NCBI GenBank assembly: GCA_028278345.1
Contig: JANQEL010000260.1
Span: 1 to 52,228, forward strand
Length of the DNA: 52,228 nucleotides
Source: Myxococcota bacterium
Lineage (GTDB): Bacteria; Myxococcota_A; UBA9160; UBA4427
Direction of reading: 5' to 3'
Under the pieces are notes generated by a model that saw only the letters and a list, made by a program, of their open reading frames with translations, searched no databases and was not told where the DNA came from. Of the stretch, positions 28,538 through 36,309 are shown one piece after another. The number at the start of each line of letters is the position of its first letter. Position 1 is the stretch's first letter. The position numbers and the translations under genes were made by a program.

Positions 28538-28906
28538 ATGCGGTCGAATACGCGTGCGGCGTCGATCCCGGCCCTGGCGGCGACCCTCGTGCTGGCCGTG
28601 AGCTCGACGGGTTGCCTGAACGGTGCGATCTACACCCACACCACCCAGCCCCTCGATACCGACTTCGCCGACACCCCGGTGCACGAAGGCGGGCGGGGCG
28701 ATTCGTGGAAGAGCCTGGTCATCCCGCTCTTCTACTACCCCGGCGCGCTGCAGTTCGATTGGGGCGACATGTCGATCGCGAACGCCCTGAGCGAAGCAGG
28801 CATCGATACCGTCCACTACGCCGACCTGGAAACCCGCTCGATCCTCGGAATCTGGACCGAGAGATGGGTCCACGTCTACGGGGAAACGACTACGTCGAAC
28901 GAATGA
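28538..28906 (+). CDS. TRL-like family lipoprotein (second of a pair)
   Basis: A 122-residue predicted lipoprotein with signal peptide LAATLVLAVSSTGC and a lipid-anchor Cys. The end 'IDTVHYADLETRSILGIWTERWVHVYGE' aligns with 'IETIKHADQQHFSILGLVYARYRTIVYGD' of the preceding protein, so they are diverged duplicates. The extra N-terminal mature segment contains 'PLDTDFADTPVHEG'. ATG has GGAG 7-8 nt upstream and follows the previous stop by 2 bp. Function is unknown; co-expression suggests they work together in the envelope. Confidence 0.78.
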   Translation: MRSNTRAASIPALAATLVLAVSSTGCLNGAIYTHTTQPLDTDFADTPVHEGGRGDSWKSLVIPLFYYPGALQFDWGDMSIANALSEAGIDTVHYADLETRSILGIWTERWVHVYGETTTSNE

Positions 28907-29062
28907 AGTGACAGAAAAGGCATGCCGCGAACGCGGAAGGTCTTTTCCGTTCCGTCGTTTGACGGTTCCTCAAGTGGTTGATTCGGCGAGCTTCGCTCGT
29001 TCGGCCCTTCGATTGCATTCCTGATTCCGCAGCCGTTGTTGCAGATAGAGGAGGTCGATCGG

Positions 29063-29710
29063 ATGAAGGCAGAGCGAATCGATGTGCAGTGGGCGGTCGC
29101 GGTACCGCGCGCATTCAATTTGACGTGCGGTGCCGCGACGACCGTTCTGCTGTTCTGGGTGATGCAGGCGTTGATCGGGATACCGAGCGTCATTCCCGAC
29201 GTCGAATCGACTCCCAAGGTGATCTTCGAACGCGTCATCAAGGACTCGGAACCGGTGACCGCGCCTCCGAAAGCGCTCGTGAAACCCACGCCCCCCGAAC
29301 CGATGCCTCCTATCCCGAGGGATGCGTCACCGTTCGAGGACGCTGGCGTGCTGGGTGTCGAGCCCGTCATCGACGTGAACTCCCAGACGATCATCGAGGA
29401 AGCGACGGGGTTGCACCGTGTCGGAGGTGGATCGCGCACGCCCGTCCCCGTCGTCCGCGTCGAGCCCGACTATCCACCGCAGGCGCTTCGCGCCGGGATC
29501 GAGGGTTACGTCGACCTGCAGTTCTGGGTGACGGCGGCGGGCACGGTCGAGGACGTTCGCGTCATCGGCGCGGAGCCCGCACATACTTTCGAACGCGCTG
29601 CTGTGCGCGCGGTACGAAAGTGGCGCTACGCGCCGGTGGAAGAGGCTTCGCAGAGCGAAGCGCTTCGCATCCGCCTCGAGTTCGAGCTGCCGAGGGACGG
29701 AAGACGCTGA
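29063..29710 (+). CDS. TonB-family protein
   Basis: A 215-residue protein with one N-terminal membrane helix (about 20-40, 'TTVLLFWVMQALIGI'). A Pro-rich periplasmic linker (PPKALVKPTPPEPMPPIP) follows. The TonB C-terminal domain (about 125-210) contains 'DYPPQALRAGIEGYVDLQFWVTAAGTVEDVRVI' and 'RKWRYAP'. TonB proteins transfer energy from ExbB-ExbD to outer-membrane receptors; no exbB or exbD is nearby. An AGGAGG ribosome site precedes the ATG. The gene lies 156 bp after the TRL pair and may be a separate unit. It could be an accessory TonB-like protein rather than the main one. Confidence 0.87.
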   Translation: MKAERIDVQWAVAVPRAFNLTCGAATTVLLFWVMQALIGIPSVIPDVESTPKVIFERVIKDSEPVTAPPKALVKPTPPEPMPPIPRDASPFEDAGVLGVEPVIDVNSQTIIEEATGLHRVGGGSRTPVPVVRVEPDYPPQALRAGIEGYVDLQFWVTAAGTVEDVRVIGAEPAHTFERAAVRAVRKWRYAPVEEASQSEALRIRLEFELPRDGRR

Positions 29711-29731
29711 GCGACTTCGCGACTTTCGCGC

Positions 29732-30310
29732 CTACGGAAGCACCCCTTCCGAAACCAGCGCTCGATAGACCTCGAGGCAGGCCAGGGTATCGACCAGGGC
29801 GTCGTGGGCGTTTTCGATTTCGAGGCCCGTGTAGTGTCGGTAGGCCTCGGCGAGGGTCGGCCACTTGTAGCCGTACTTGCCCGGGAGCTTGAGGATGTCG
29901 GTGGTAGCTTCCTTCGTGCAGACGAGGGGCTTGCCCTCCATGCGGTTGGGCTTGTTGCCCAGGCGGTGAAGGGCGGTGCGCATCACCGTCTCATCGAAGC
30001 TGATGTTGTGGGCCACGATGACGTCGGCCCGCATGCAGAACTGATTGAACAGCGAGACGGCGACGAGGGGGGCGACGCCGAAGCGGGCACACATCTCGGC
30101 CGAAATCCCGTGGGTCGCTTCGGCTTCGGGTTCGATCTTCACGCCGTCGGCGAGCTGCACGAGGAGCGAAGCCCGGCATTGGATCGACCAGTCGTCGCGA
30201 TCGACCAGCAGCATGGCGAGCTGCACGAGATCGGGTTGGCCGGGGTGCTCCGGCGGTTCCTTCCACTGCACCATGCCCGTGGTTTCGGTGTCGAAGATCA
30301 GCGCGTTCAC
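29732..30310 (-). CDS. DEDDh 3'-5' exonuclease (DNA polymerase III epsilon-like)
   Basis: A 192-residue single-domain RNase T/DnaQ-superfamily exonuclease. ExoI motif FDTETTG (Asp7, Glu9) starts near the N-terminus. Motif II is 'AHNISFD', and motif III is NAHDALVD with the His and Asp of the DEDDh class. It removes 3' nucleotides from DNA or RNA. It lacks a polymerase-binding tail, so it is not clearly the replicative epsilon subunit. GTG at 30310 has GGAGG 4-5 nt upstream, which decides the start over the longer open frame. It is convergent with the TonB-family gene and divergent from the NfeD-like gene. Confidence 0.9.
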   Translation of the reverse strand: MNALIFDTETTGMVQWKEPPEHPGQPDLVQLAMLLVDRDDWSIQCRASLLVQLADGVKIEPEAEATHGISAEMCARFGVAPLVAVSLFNQFCMRADVIVAHNISFDETVMRTALHRLGNKPNRMEGKPLVCTKEATTDILKLPGKYGYKWPTLAEAYRHYTGLEIENAHDALVDTLACLEVYRALVSEGVLP

Positions 30311-30501
30311 TGAGCCTCCAATTGGGGTCTGCTCGAAGCTCGATTCGAACCGACGAAGGTGCGGAGATGCGGTGGAGGGGGTGTCGCGCAACCTTAGCAG
30401 GCGCCGGGCTTCGGGTGGCTGCCGTGCGATTCGAGCCGCGGTTTTGCCTAAGATTGGTCCCCACCCCGATCGAGGCGCGTCTCAGCGCATTCACCGAGTC
30501 G

Positions 30502-30939
30502 ATGAATCAAACTGCTTCCCAAAAAGCCGATCGAAAAACCGACCGGAAGACGCTGCAGAAGTACATCGTGCTGCAGATCCCCGGAACGACGATGGTCGCC
30601 TTCCTGCTGGCGGCCCTCTACTACTTCGGCACGCTTTCCGGCGGGCTCGCGATCCTGCTCATGATCGGCTGGTCTGTGAAGGATGCGGTGATGTACCGCT
30701 TCGTTCGCAAGGCCTACGAGCCCGGCCCTCCCCATGGCACCGAGGCGTTGATCGGCAGCCAGGCGATCGTGGTCGAAAGCTGCGAACCGGAGGGTCGCGT
30801 GCGCATCGGCGCAGAGCATTGGTCTGCGACGCCGGTGCGCGAGGGTGAGGCGATCGACGTGGGCGAGCGCGTGCTCGTGACCGCCGTCGAGGGGTATACG
30901 GTGCGCGTCGAGCGCGCATCGGACGTACGCGGCCGCTGA
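30502..30939 (+). CDS. NfeD-like small membrane protein
   Basis: A 145-residue protein. A charged N-terminus is followed by two hydrophobic segments (about 31-50 and 52-68). The C-terminal OB-fold domain (about 85-140) has 'GSQAIVVESCEPEGRVRIGAEHWSAT', 'GERVLVTAVEGYTVRVE'. This matches the NfeD soluble domain, usually partnered with SPFH proteins in membrane quality control. An SPFH gene exists at 15540, but 14 kb away. ATG at 30502 is the first Met before the membrane segments. The stop codon is part of the downstream hairpin. Confidence 0.82.
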   Translation: MNQTASQKADRKTDRKTLQKYIVLQIPGTTMVAFLLAALYYFGTLSGGLAILLMIGWSVKDAVMYRFVRKAYEPGPPHGTEALIGSQAIVVESCEPEGRVRIGAEHWSATPVREGEAIDVGERVLVTAVEGYTVRVERASDVRGR

Positions 30940-30954
30940 TTGCTCAGCGGCCGC
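30929..30954. terminator. Perfect hairpin between convergent NfeD and TetR genes
   Basis: GCGGCCGCTGA pairs perfectly over 11 bp with TCAGCGGCCGC around loop TTGC. The NfeD stop codon TGA is the last triplet of the left arm. Being symmetric between convergent genes, it probably ends transcription in both directions. No T-tract is present, so it may work with Rho or as a 3'-end stabiliser. Confidence 0.6.
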
Positions 30955-30991
30955 AGCATCCGTTGCGCCCCAGCCCGTTGCGCCTTCGCCG

Positions 30992-31804
30992 CTAGTGGGC
31001 GGGCGTGTTACCGGGCGTGTCATCCCGCAGCAAGAAGCCACACGTCATGTCGGTGAGCTTTTCGGCGATGTGCTCGTCGTAGAGCAGGCCCTGCTCGCCA
31101 TCGACGATGCCGTGGAGCATGGCCGAGATGCCGTGGCCCAGGGCAACGCTCGCGAGGCGGGCGTCGGGTACGCGCAACTCGTCTAGGTGCATCTCGAAGA
31201 TGTCGCGCAACCAGGCCACCGCAGCCGATTGTGCCGACTCGCCCGTCGAGTCTTCGAGCGCGCTCAGGAGCGGATCGAGTTCGCGGTGGTGCTGCTGATA
31301 GAACTCGGGGTGGAACGAGTGGAACTCGCGATGGCGAGTCACGGCCTGTTCGACGATCAGCCGGATCACTTCGCGAATCGGGAGGCCGCGCAGGGCATCT
31401 GCCCACTCGCGCGAGTTCTCGAGGTTGCGGTTGGCGCGCTCGCGGAACACCTCTTCGAGGATCTGTTCCTTGTTGGCGAAGTACTGGTAGAGGGAGCCGA
31501 TGCTCACTCCCGCACGCGCCGCGATGTTGTTGGTGGTGAGCGCCTTGGGGCCATCCTTCTTCAGGATCTCCGCCGCGGCGATGCGAATGCAATCGACCAG
31601 GATGCGGGAGCGTTCCTGCCGCGGAACGCGTCGCACGCGAGCGGCCTTGCCCTTTTCTTCGCCGCTTTTCGATCCATTCGAGCGCGCCTTGGCACTCGCG
31701 CCATTGCTTCGACTTCGTGAAGAACCGCTCTTGCGAGCCTTGGTCTGGGGAGTCGAAGGGTCCGAGGGGGTCGTCGCCGCGGGCGACGGCTGGGTCTGGG
31801 GCAT
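30992..31804 (-). CDS. TetR/AcrR-family regulator with low-complexity N-terminal tail
   Basis: A 270-residue regulator. The first about 70 residues are a Ser/Lys/Arg/Ala tail ('KARKSGSSRSRSNGASAKAR'). The TetR helix-turn-helix then runs from about 75 to 135, with 'RILVDCIRIAAAEILKKDG', 'TTNNIAARAGVSIGSLYQYFANKEQIL'. The C-terminal ligand-binding domain contains 'RHREFHSFHPEFYQQHHREL' and is typical of the AcrR group. ATG at 31804 has AAGGAG 9 nt upstream, so it is preferred to an ATG nine codons earlier. It binds DNA as a dimer; its targets are not evident. The tail probably adds non-specific DNA affinity (inference). Confidence 0.88.
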   Translation of the reverse strand: MPQTQPSPAATTPSDPSTPQTKARKSGSSRSRSNGASAKARSNGSKSGEEKGKAARVRRVPRQERSRILVDCIRIAAAEILKKDGPKALTTNNIAARAGVSIGSLYQYFANKEQILEEVFRERANRNLENSREWADALRGLPIREVIRLIVEQAVTRHREFHSFHPEFYQQHHRELDPLLSALEDSTGESAQSAAVAWLRDIFEMHLDELRVPDARLASVALGHGISAMLHGIVDGEQGLLYDEHIAEKLTDMTCGFLLRDDTPGNTPAH

Positions 31805-32094
31805 CTCGCAGCACTCCTTGTTCGCGTACATGGCGCGTCCGCCTCGCCCACCGCTTTCGCGGTGCTCGAGTTTGCGTTCGCGTTTCTCGCGTCCCTCGCC
31901 GTCTCGAGCACAAACCGGCGATGCTTCGAGCGGGTGGAGGGGGGTGCGCGGTGCCCAGCCGTGCTTCGACACAATAGAGGATTTTCCGGGTTTCGGGTGG
32001 GGACCTCGCGACGTTCGGCTGGACCGCTCGGTCCACGAATTCAAAAGGCTCCGGATTCCGGCCTCTTGCGTGGGCCCGCCGCGGCGCGGGTGCG

Positions 32095-32616
32095 CTAGTC
32101 GCGCGGTTTGTGAAGCAGCAGGTAGCTGGCTCCGCTGCCGCCGTCCCGCGGCACGGCCCGAGAGGAGCCAATCACCTGTTCGATCAGCGGCGGCTTCTGG
32201 AGCCAATCGGTCAGCGCGTCGCGCAGGATGGCTTCGCCGCCCTCGGAGCGATGACCCTTGCCGTGGATCACGAGCACGCAGCGTCTTCCGTTCGAAACGG
32301 CGCGCGCTACCGCGTTGCACAGACGCCGATGGGCGGCGTCGCGACGAAAGCCGTGGAGGTCGATCGTTTCGTGGGGGCGTATCTTTCCGGCCCGCAGTTC
32401 GCGGAGCTGGGTCGTCGTCGGGCGCGCCACGCTCGCGGCCTTCGAAGGCGGTGTGGCTTTCGCGCTCGGTGCGGGTCGCGAATCGACGACCGGTCGATCG
32501 GGAACTTCGGTGATGTTCGCGCGGTCGATGGGTTTCACGCTGCGATCGCGGGACATCGAATCGGCGAAGCTCGGCTCATCGGTTCGATCACCGTTTCTGT
32601 TTCGCCGTTTCGCCAA
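32095..32616 (-). CDS. Smr-domain protein
   Basis: A 173-residue protein with a C-terminal Smr domain (about 80-165). Key motifs are IDLHGFRRDAAH (the L-D-x-H-type motif) and VLVIHGKGHRSEGG (the H-G-K-G motif). Smr domains are nucleases or ligands of branched nucleic acids; stand-alone forms resemble E. coli SmrA and SmrB. The N-terminal 'DEPSFADSMSRDRSVKPID' also fits that family ('D-E-x-x-F'). The start is TTG at 32616, with GGAG 5 nt upstream; the first residues AKRRNRN are basic. SmrB-type proteins rescue collided ribosomes, but assignment to that role is inference. Confidence 0.83.
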   Translation of the reverse strand: MAKRRNRNGDRTDEPSFADSMSRDRSVKPIDRANITEVPDRPVVDSRPAPSAKATPPSKAASVARPTTTQLRELRAGKIRPHETIDLHGFRRDAAHRRLCNAVARAVSNGRRCVLVIHGKGHRSEGGEAILRDALTDWLQKPPLIEQVIGSSRAVPRDGGSGASYLLLHKPRD

Positions 32617-32662
32617 TGCACTCCGTCCAGAACGAAAGCGCCCCCATCCCACCGGGAGAGCC

Positions 32663-33262
32663 ATGCCCATGTCGCAGACCATGAATGTCGAACCTGTCGT
32701 GCTCGAAGGCAAGGCGGTTCGCCTCGAACCCTTCGAACCCGCCCATGCGGCCCATCTCGCCGAGGTCGCGACCGAGGACATCTTCGTCCACACCTTCGCA
32801 CCGCGCGAGCTGAGCGCGGAGGGGTTTCGCGAGCAGATCATGGGTCTGGCCTCGCTCCCCGATTGGTGCCCGTTTGCACAGGTGCTGGTCGAGACCGGCA
32901 AGGCGATCGGCACGACGAGCTACCTCGACATTCGCCCCGAGCATCGCAGCCTCGAGATCGGCTTCACCTGGATCGCGAATCCCTGGCAGGCGACCGTGGT
33001 CAACCCCGAGGCGAAGTACCTGCTGCTCTCCCACGCGTTCGACAACCTCGGCGCGCTCCGGGTGCAGCTCAAGACCGATGAACGCAACAAGCGCAGCCAG
33101 GCCGCCATCGCGAAACTCGGCGCCGTGCGCGAAGGCGTGTTGCGCAAGCAGATGATCATGCCCGACGGGCACCAGCGGAATACGGTGATGTTCTCGATCA
33201 CCGACCAAGAGTGGCCCGCGGTGCGGGAGCGGTTGCGCGCCCGCATCGACGCGTTCAGTTAG
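32663..33262 (+). CDS. GNAT-family N-acetyltransferase
   Basis: A 199-residue acetyltransferase of the RimJ/RimL type. 'VRLEPFEPAHAAHLAEV' is the N-terminal segment. 'GTTSYLDIRPEHRSLEIGFTWIANPWQATVVNPEAKYLLLSHAF' is the acetyl-CoA-binding core. 'RVQLKTDERNKRSQAAIAKLGAVREGVLRKQMIMPDG' is the family's C-terminal signature. It transfers acetyl groups from acetyl-CoA to an amine; the substrate is unknown. ATG at 32663 follows GGGAGAG; a second ATG lies 2 codons later. It is divergent from the Smr gene, 46 bp apart. Confidence 0.88.
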   Translation: MPMSQTMNVEPVVLEGKAVRLEPFEPAHAAHLAEVATEDIFVHTFAPRELSAEGFREQIMGLASLPDWCPFAQVLVETGKAIGTTSYLDIRPEHRSLEIGFTWIANPWQATVVNPEAKYLLLSHAFDNLGALRVQLKTDERNKRSQAAIAKLGAVREGVLRKQMIMPDGHQRNTVMFSITDQEWPAVRERLRARIDAFS

Positions 33263-33268
33263 ACCCCT

Positions 33269-33886
33269 CTACGCCTTCGTACCGACCTCGTCCTCGATGC
33301 CGACGTATCGAGGCTGCGACGCGACGCGCTCGAGCCAGGCGCGGATGTTCGCGTAGCGGTCGAGATCGAACTTTCCCTCGTGGGCCACGTGGGTGTAGGC
33401 GTAGAGGGCGATGTCGGCGACCGAGTAGCGGTCGGCCACGAAGAACGACCGACCCTCCAGGTGGCGCTCCATCACGTCGAGTGCTTCGTAGCCCCGGGCG
33501 ACCTTGGCTTCGAGTTCGTCCTCGTGCTCGCCAACCGTTCCAGAGAAGTGCCAGAAGCGCACGACCGCGATGTAGGGCTCGTGGCTGTACTGCTCGAAGA
33601 ACATCCACTGGGTGGCGAGGGCGCGGTCGAAGGGGTCGCTCGGCAGGAAGTCGGTGCCTTCTGCGAGATGCAGCAGGATGGCATTCGATTCGGCGAGGCA
33701 GCGGCCATCGGGCCACTCGAGAACGGGTACCCGGTGGTTGAGGTTCTTCTCCTCGAAGGCAGCGTTGCGCGTTTCGCCCTCCAGGATGTCGACGGGAACG
33801 AGTTCGAAGGGGATGTCGAGCTGGTGGAGCAACAGGCGCACCTTGTACGCGTTGCCGGATTCGAAGTAATCGTAGAGGCGAAGCAT
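33269..33886 (-). CDS. Glutathione S-transferase family protein
   Basis: A 205-residue cytoplasmic GST. The thioredoxin-like N-terminal domain (1-80) has 'SGNAYKVRLLLHQL' with an active-site Ser, 'NHRVPVLEWPDG' with the cis-Pro, and 'LAESNAILLHLAEG' with the Glu-Ser that binds the gamma-glutamyl group. The helical domain (88-205) contains 'FFVADRYSVADIALYAYTHVA', whose Asp-Ile pair is the N-cap box. Such enzymes conjugate glutathione to electrophiles. There is no ribosome site; TAGACT sits exactly 6 nt before the ATG, pointing to a leaderless transcript. It is convergent with the acetyltransferase gene. Confidence 0.92.
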   Translation of the reverse strand: MLRLYDYFESGNAYKVRLLLHQLDIPFELVPVDILEGETRNAAFEEKNLNHRVPVLEWPDGRCLAESNAILLHLAEGTDFLPSDPFDRALATQWMFFEQYSHEPYIAVVRFWHFSGTVGEHEDELEAKVARGYEALDVMERHLEGRSFFVADRYSVADIALYAYTHVAHEGKFDLDRYANIRAWLERVASQPRYVGIEDEVGTKA

Positions 33887-33892
33887 CCGAGC

Positions 33893-33898
33893 AGTCTA
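33893..33898 (-). promoter_or_regulatory. Putative -10 hexamer TAGACT of the GST gene
   Basis: Minus-strand TAGACT, 6 nt before the ATG at 33886, with no ribosome site between. It has the same spacing as the hexamers before the genes starting at 3176 and 13425. It lies in the 26 bp after the upstream VOC gene, so the GST gene seems to have its own promoter. Confidence 0.35.
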
Positions 33899-33912
33899 TC
33901 TCAACCCGGCTT

Positions 33913-34341
33913 CTAGAAGTCCGGTAGCTCGTAATCGTGTCGCAGTGCCCGGTCTTCGGTGTGGTACTCGACGAACTCCCAGTCGTTGCCGTCGCAATCG
34001 TAGAAGTAGATGCGCGTGCGATGAGGGTGCTTGTTCGGGACGGTCGACTCCTGATATCCCCCCGCCAGCAGGCGCTCGCGCAGGGCATGGACATCGTCGA
34101 CCTCGTAGCCGAGGTGGTTGAGGCCGGGATCGTCGGAGTAGGGCACGCGGGTCGTGGCCGACTCGCGCGCTTCGTTGAGCGCGATGTAGGTCTCGTCGAG
34201 GCCGATGTGCACCCAGCGTCCCTTCGGTGCGTTCGATCCCTCGGCTCGCAGTTCGAACTCGGGGAAGGCCGTCTTCAGGAATCGCATCATGGCGTCGATG
34301 TCCTTGACGGCGATGTTGGCGTGTTCGAGTCGTAGGCTCAT
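33913..34341 (-). CDS. VOC (glyoxalase/dioxygenase-fold) family protein
   Basis: A 142-residue single VOC domain. 'LEHANIAVKDIDAMMRFLKTAF' carries the first metal-ligand His, 'LNHLGYEVDDVHALRERL' the second, and 'RIYFYDCDGNDWEFVEY' the Glu. These match the His-His-Glu pattern of metal-dependent VOC enzymes (glyoxalase I, fosfomycin resistance, extradiol dioxygenases), though which reaction is catalysed cannot be told. AGGAGG with a 7-nt spacer precedes the ATG. It is divergent from the membrane protein gene at 34541. Confidence 0.85.
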   Translation of the reverse strand: MSLRLEHANIAVKDIDAMMRFLKTAFPEFELRAEGSNAPKGRWVHIGLDETYIALNEARESATTRVPYSDDPGLNHLGYEVDDVHALRERLLAGGYQESTVPNKHPHRTRIYFYDCDGNDWEFVEYHTEDRALRHDYELPDF

Positions 34342-34540
34342 CTTCGGGCCTCCTGGCGCGTCATGCTTTCTTGATGTGGAGCAACATCGGCGATTCCCTC
34401 GCACATCGCTCGCTCCCGGTCGACGTGGGGACCGAATGATGTCGAGCGGTCCGGGGCCCCGACACCTCGTTGGTTTCCCGAAGGTTCCCGGCGATCTGGG
34501 ATAGCCTGTTGCCGACCCAACTCCCTCCGAGGCCCATGCG

Positions 34541-35050
34541 ATGCAAGGTTCTGACGTCCTGCTCACGATCTGCGAGGTTTCGATCGCCTACGCGGGTTTT
34601 ACCTCGGTCGTCGGCGTATTGGGTCAACGCGGCGGGGGATCGTGGGCGCGCGAGGATTCGTTTCGCCTCTGGCTGATGATCGAATCGAGCCTGGCCACGC
34701 TCTTCTTCTCGCTCCTGCCCTTCGTGATGCACTACTTCGCATTCGAGAACGAGACGATCTGGGGGGCCTGCAGCGGTGCGATGGCGCTCTTCCTGACCCT
34801 CCACATGATCGTCGTCGTGCCGCGGATGCACGCCATCGAACGCGAGAGCACCTGGTCGACGCGTCGCTTCGAACCGGTGGTGGGCTTCTTCATCACGACG
34901 ACGCTGATCGTGCAGACGCTGAACACCTTTGCCCTCGTGTTCGAGCGGAGCTTCGGCGCCTACCTGCTCGGTCTGCTCCTGCTACTCGGCCTGGGCTCGA
35001 TGCACTTCGTCATGCTGCTGGTCGGCGTCGTCGTCACGAACGACGACTAG
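34541..35050 (+). CDS. Four-helix integral membrane protein, function unknown
   Basis: A 169-residue protein with four predicted helices: about 7-27, 44-65, 75-95 and 109-163 (the last region probably two helices, 'FFITTTLIVQTLNTFALVF' and 'LLGLLLLLGLGSMHFVMLLVGVVV'). It has a short acidic C-terminus (TNDD). 'ICEVSIAYAGFTSVVGVLGQR' at the start recurs in small uncharacterised membrane proteins. No functional motif is visible. The ATG at 34541 has GAGG 9 nt upstream. Its last 4 bases overlap the end of the convergent histidine kinase gene. Confidence 0.75.
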   Translation: MQGSDVLLTICEVSIAYAGFTSVVGVLGQRGGGSWAREDSFRLWLMIESSLATLFFSLLPFVMHYFAFENETIWGACSGAMALFLTLHMIVVVPRMHAIERESTWSTRRFEPVVGFFITTTLIVQTLNTFALVFERSFGAYLLGLLLLLGLGSMHFVMLLVGVVVTNDD

Positions 35051-36309
35051 CCGGCGACCGGAAGCTCCACCTCGAAGCGCGTGCCGCCGCCTTCGCGTGC
35101 GACGCAGCGTGCGGTGCCGCCGTGATGGCGCGCGATCTTGTCGACGAGGGAAAGGCCGAGCCCCACGCCGCCATCGACACTCTCGCGCGTGCCCACCGGG
35201 CGGTAGAAGGGCTCGAAGATCCTCTCGCGCTCTTCGCTCGGGACGCCGGGTCCGCGATCCATCACCGCGAGGGTCGCCCGACCCGGTGCCGAGATTTCGA
35301 GATGCGCTTCGATCGGTGTCCCCGCGCCGTAGCGCTTCGCGTTCTCGAAGAGGTTGCGCACCAACCGACGCAGCATGCGGGCGTCGCCGCGCAGGGAACA
35401 GGGTTCGCCGGTCGTCGTGGCCCCGACGCGTGCGCCTTCTTCGGCGACGATCGCCAGCCACTCGAACTCCTCTTCGCGCTCGAGGCCATCGAGGGTGTCG
35501 AGCTTGCTCGCGAGAAGGATTTCGCCGACCAACTCGTCGAGTTCGGCGATGTCGCGGACCACGCGCTCGCGCACTTCCTCGCGCGCGTCTTCCGCGAGCA
35601 GTTCGACGGCCAGACGCAGGCGGGTGAGCGGCGTGCGCAATTCGTGGGACGCACTCGCGAGGAGTCCGCGTTGGCTCTCGACCAAGGCTTCGATGCGATC
35701 GGCCGCGCGATTGAAGCTGCGCGCGAGTTCGGCGATCTCGTCCTTGCCCTCGACTTCGACCCGTGCCGAGAGGTCGCCGCCGCCGAGGTCTTCGACGCGC
35801 GCATGAAGCCGCTCGAGGCGTCGCGTGATGCGCCTGACGAGGGGGTAGGCGCCGACGCCCACCGCGAGCCCGAGCAGCGCGATGAACGCACCCGCTCCGC
35901 CCAAGCGCGCCATCCACGGTGGACGACTGTGGCGCACGACGACGACACGATCGCCGCTGATCCGCAGCACCATGTGATGCCGGCGAAAGCGGTGCCGTTG
36001 GCGGTCCAGGTCGATTTCGCGCGCGAAGGCTTCGGTCTCGGCGTCACTCGAGGCGATCACCTCGCGCCCGAGACGCACGGCGCTCTGGATGTAGAAGCGA
36101 TCGTGGAGGCTGCGAAGTCGGGCCTCGAGTTCTTCGGGGGGGCGATCCGCGCCTGGCAGGTACTCGTCGACGGTCCGTTCGAGGGCCGGAAGCATTCGCT
36201 CGTGGGTGAAGCGATTCTCGCGCGGTGCCCAGACCGCGATGTTGATCACGGCGAAGAGCAGCAGCACGCCGAGCACCGTGAGGTAGAACTGCCAGTAGAT
36301 GCGGCGCAT
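35047..36309 (-). CDS. CpxA/RstB-like sensor histidine kinase
   Basis: A 420-residue inner-membrane sensor kinase. Membrane helix 1 (about 9-26) and helix 2 (about 135-155) bracket a periplasmic domain of roughly 105 residues. HAMP follows (about 158-208, 'LERLHARVEDLGGGDLSARV'). HisKA carries ASASHELRTPLTRLR with His222. HATPase_c shows NLFENAKRYG (N), DRGPGVP (G1), FEPFYRP (F) and GVGLGLSLVDKIARHHGG (G2). All catalytic motifs are intact. The ATG overlaps the regulator stop by 1 nt (TGATG), so the pair is co-translated. Together with the CpxP-like gene upstream it reconstructs a Cpx-type envelope-stress operon. Confidence 0.93.
   Translation of the reverse strand: MRRIYWQFYLTVLGVLLLFAVINIAVWAPRENRFTHERMLPALERTVDEYLPGADRPPEELEARLRSLHDRFYIQSAVRLGREVIASSDAETEAFAREIDLDRQRHRFRRHHMVLRISGDRVVVVRHSRPPWMARLGGAGAFIALLGLAVGVGAYPLVRRITRRLERLHARVEDLGGGDLSARVEVEGKDEIAELARSFNRAADRIEALVESQRGLLASASHELRTPLTRLRLAVELLAEDAREEVRERVVRDIAELDELVGEILLASKLDTLDGLEREEEFEWLAIVAEEGARVGATTTGEPCSLRGDARMLRRLVRNLFENAKRYGAGTPIEAHLEISAPGRATLAVMDRGPGVPSEERERIFEPFYRPVGTRESVDGGVGLGLSLVDKIARHHGGTARCVAREGGGTRFEVELPVAG

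Noticed and set aside
31805..32320. N-terminal extension of the TetR gene to 442 residues
   Set aside because: The upstream part is Arg-rich with no homology. A strong AAGGAG precedes the ATG at 31804.
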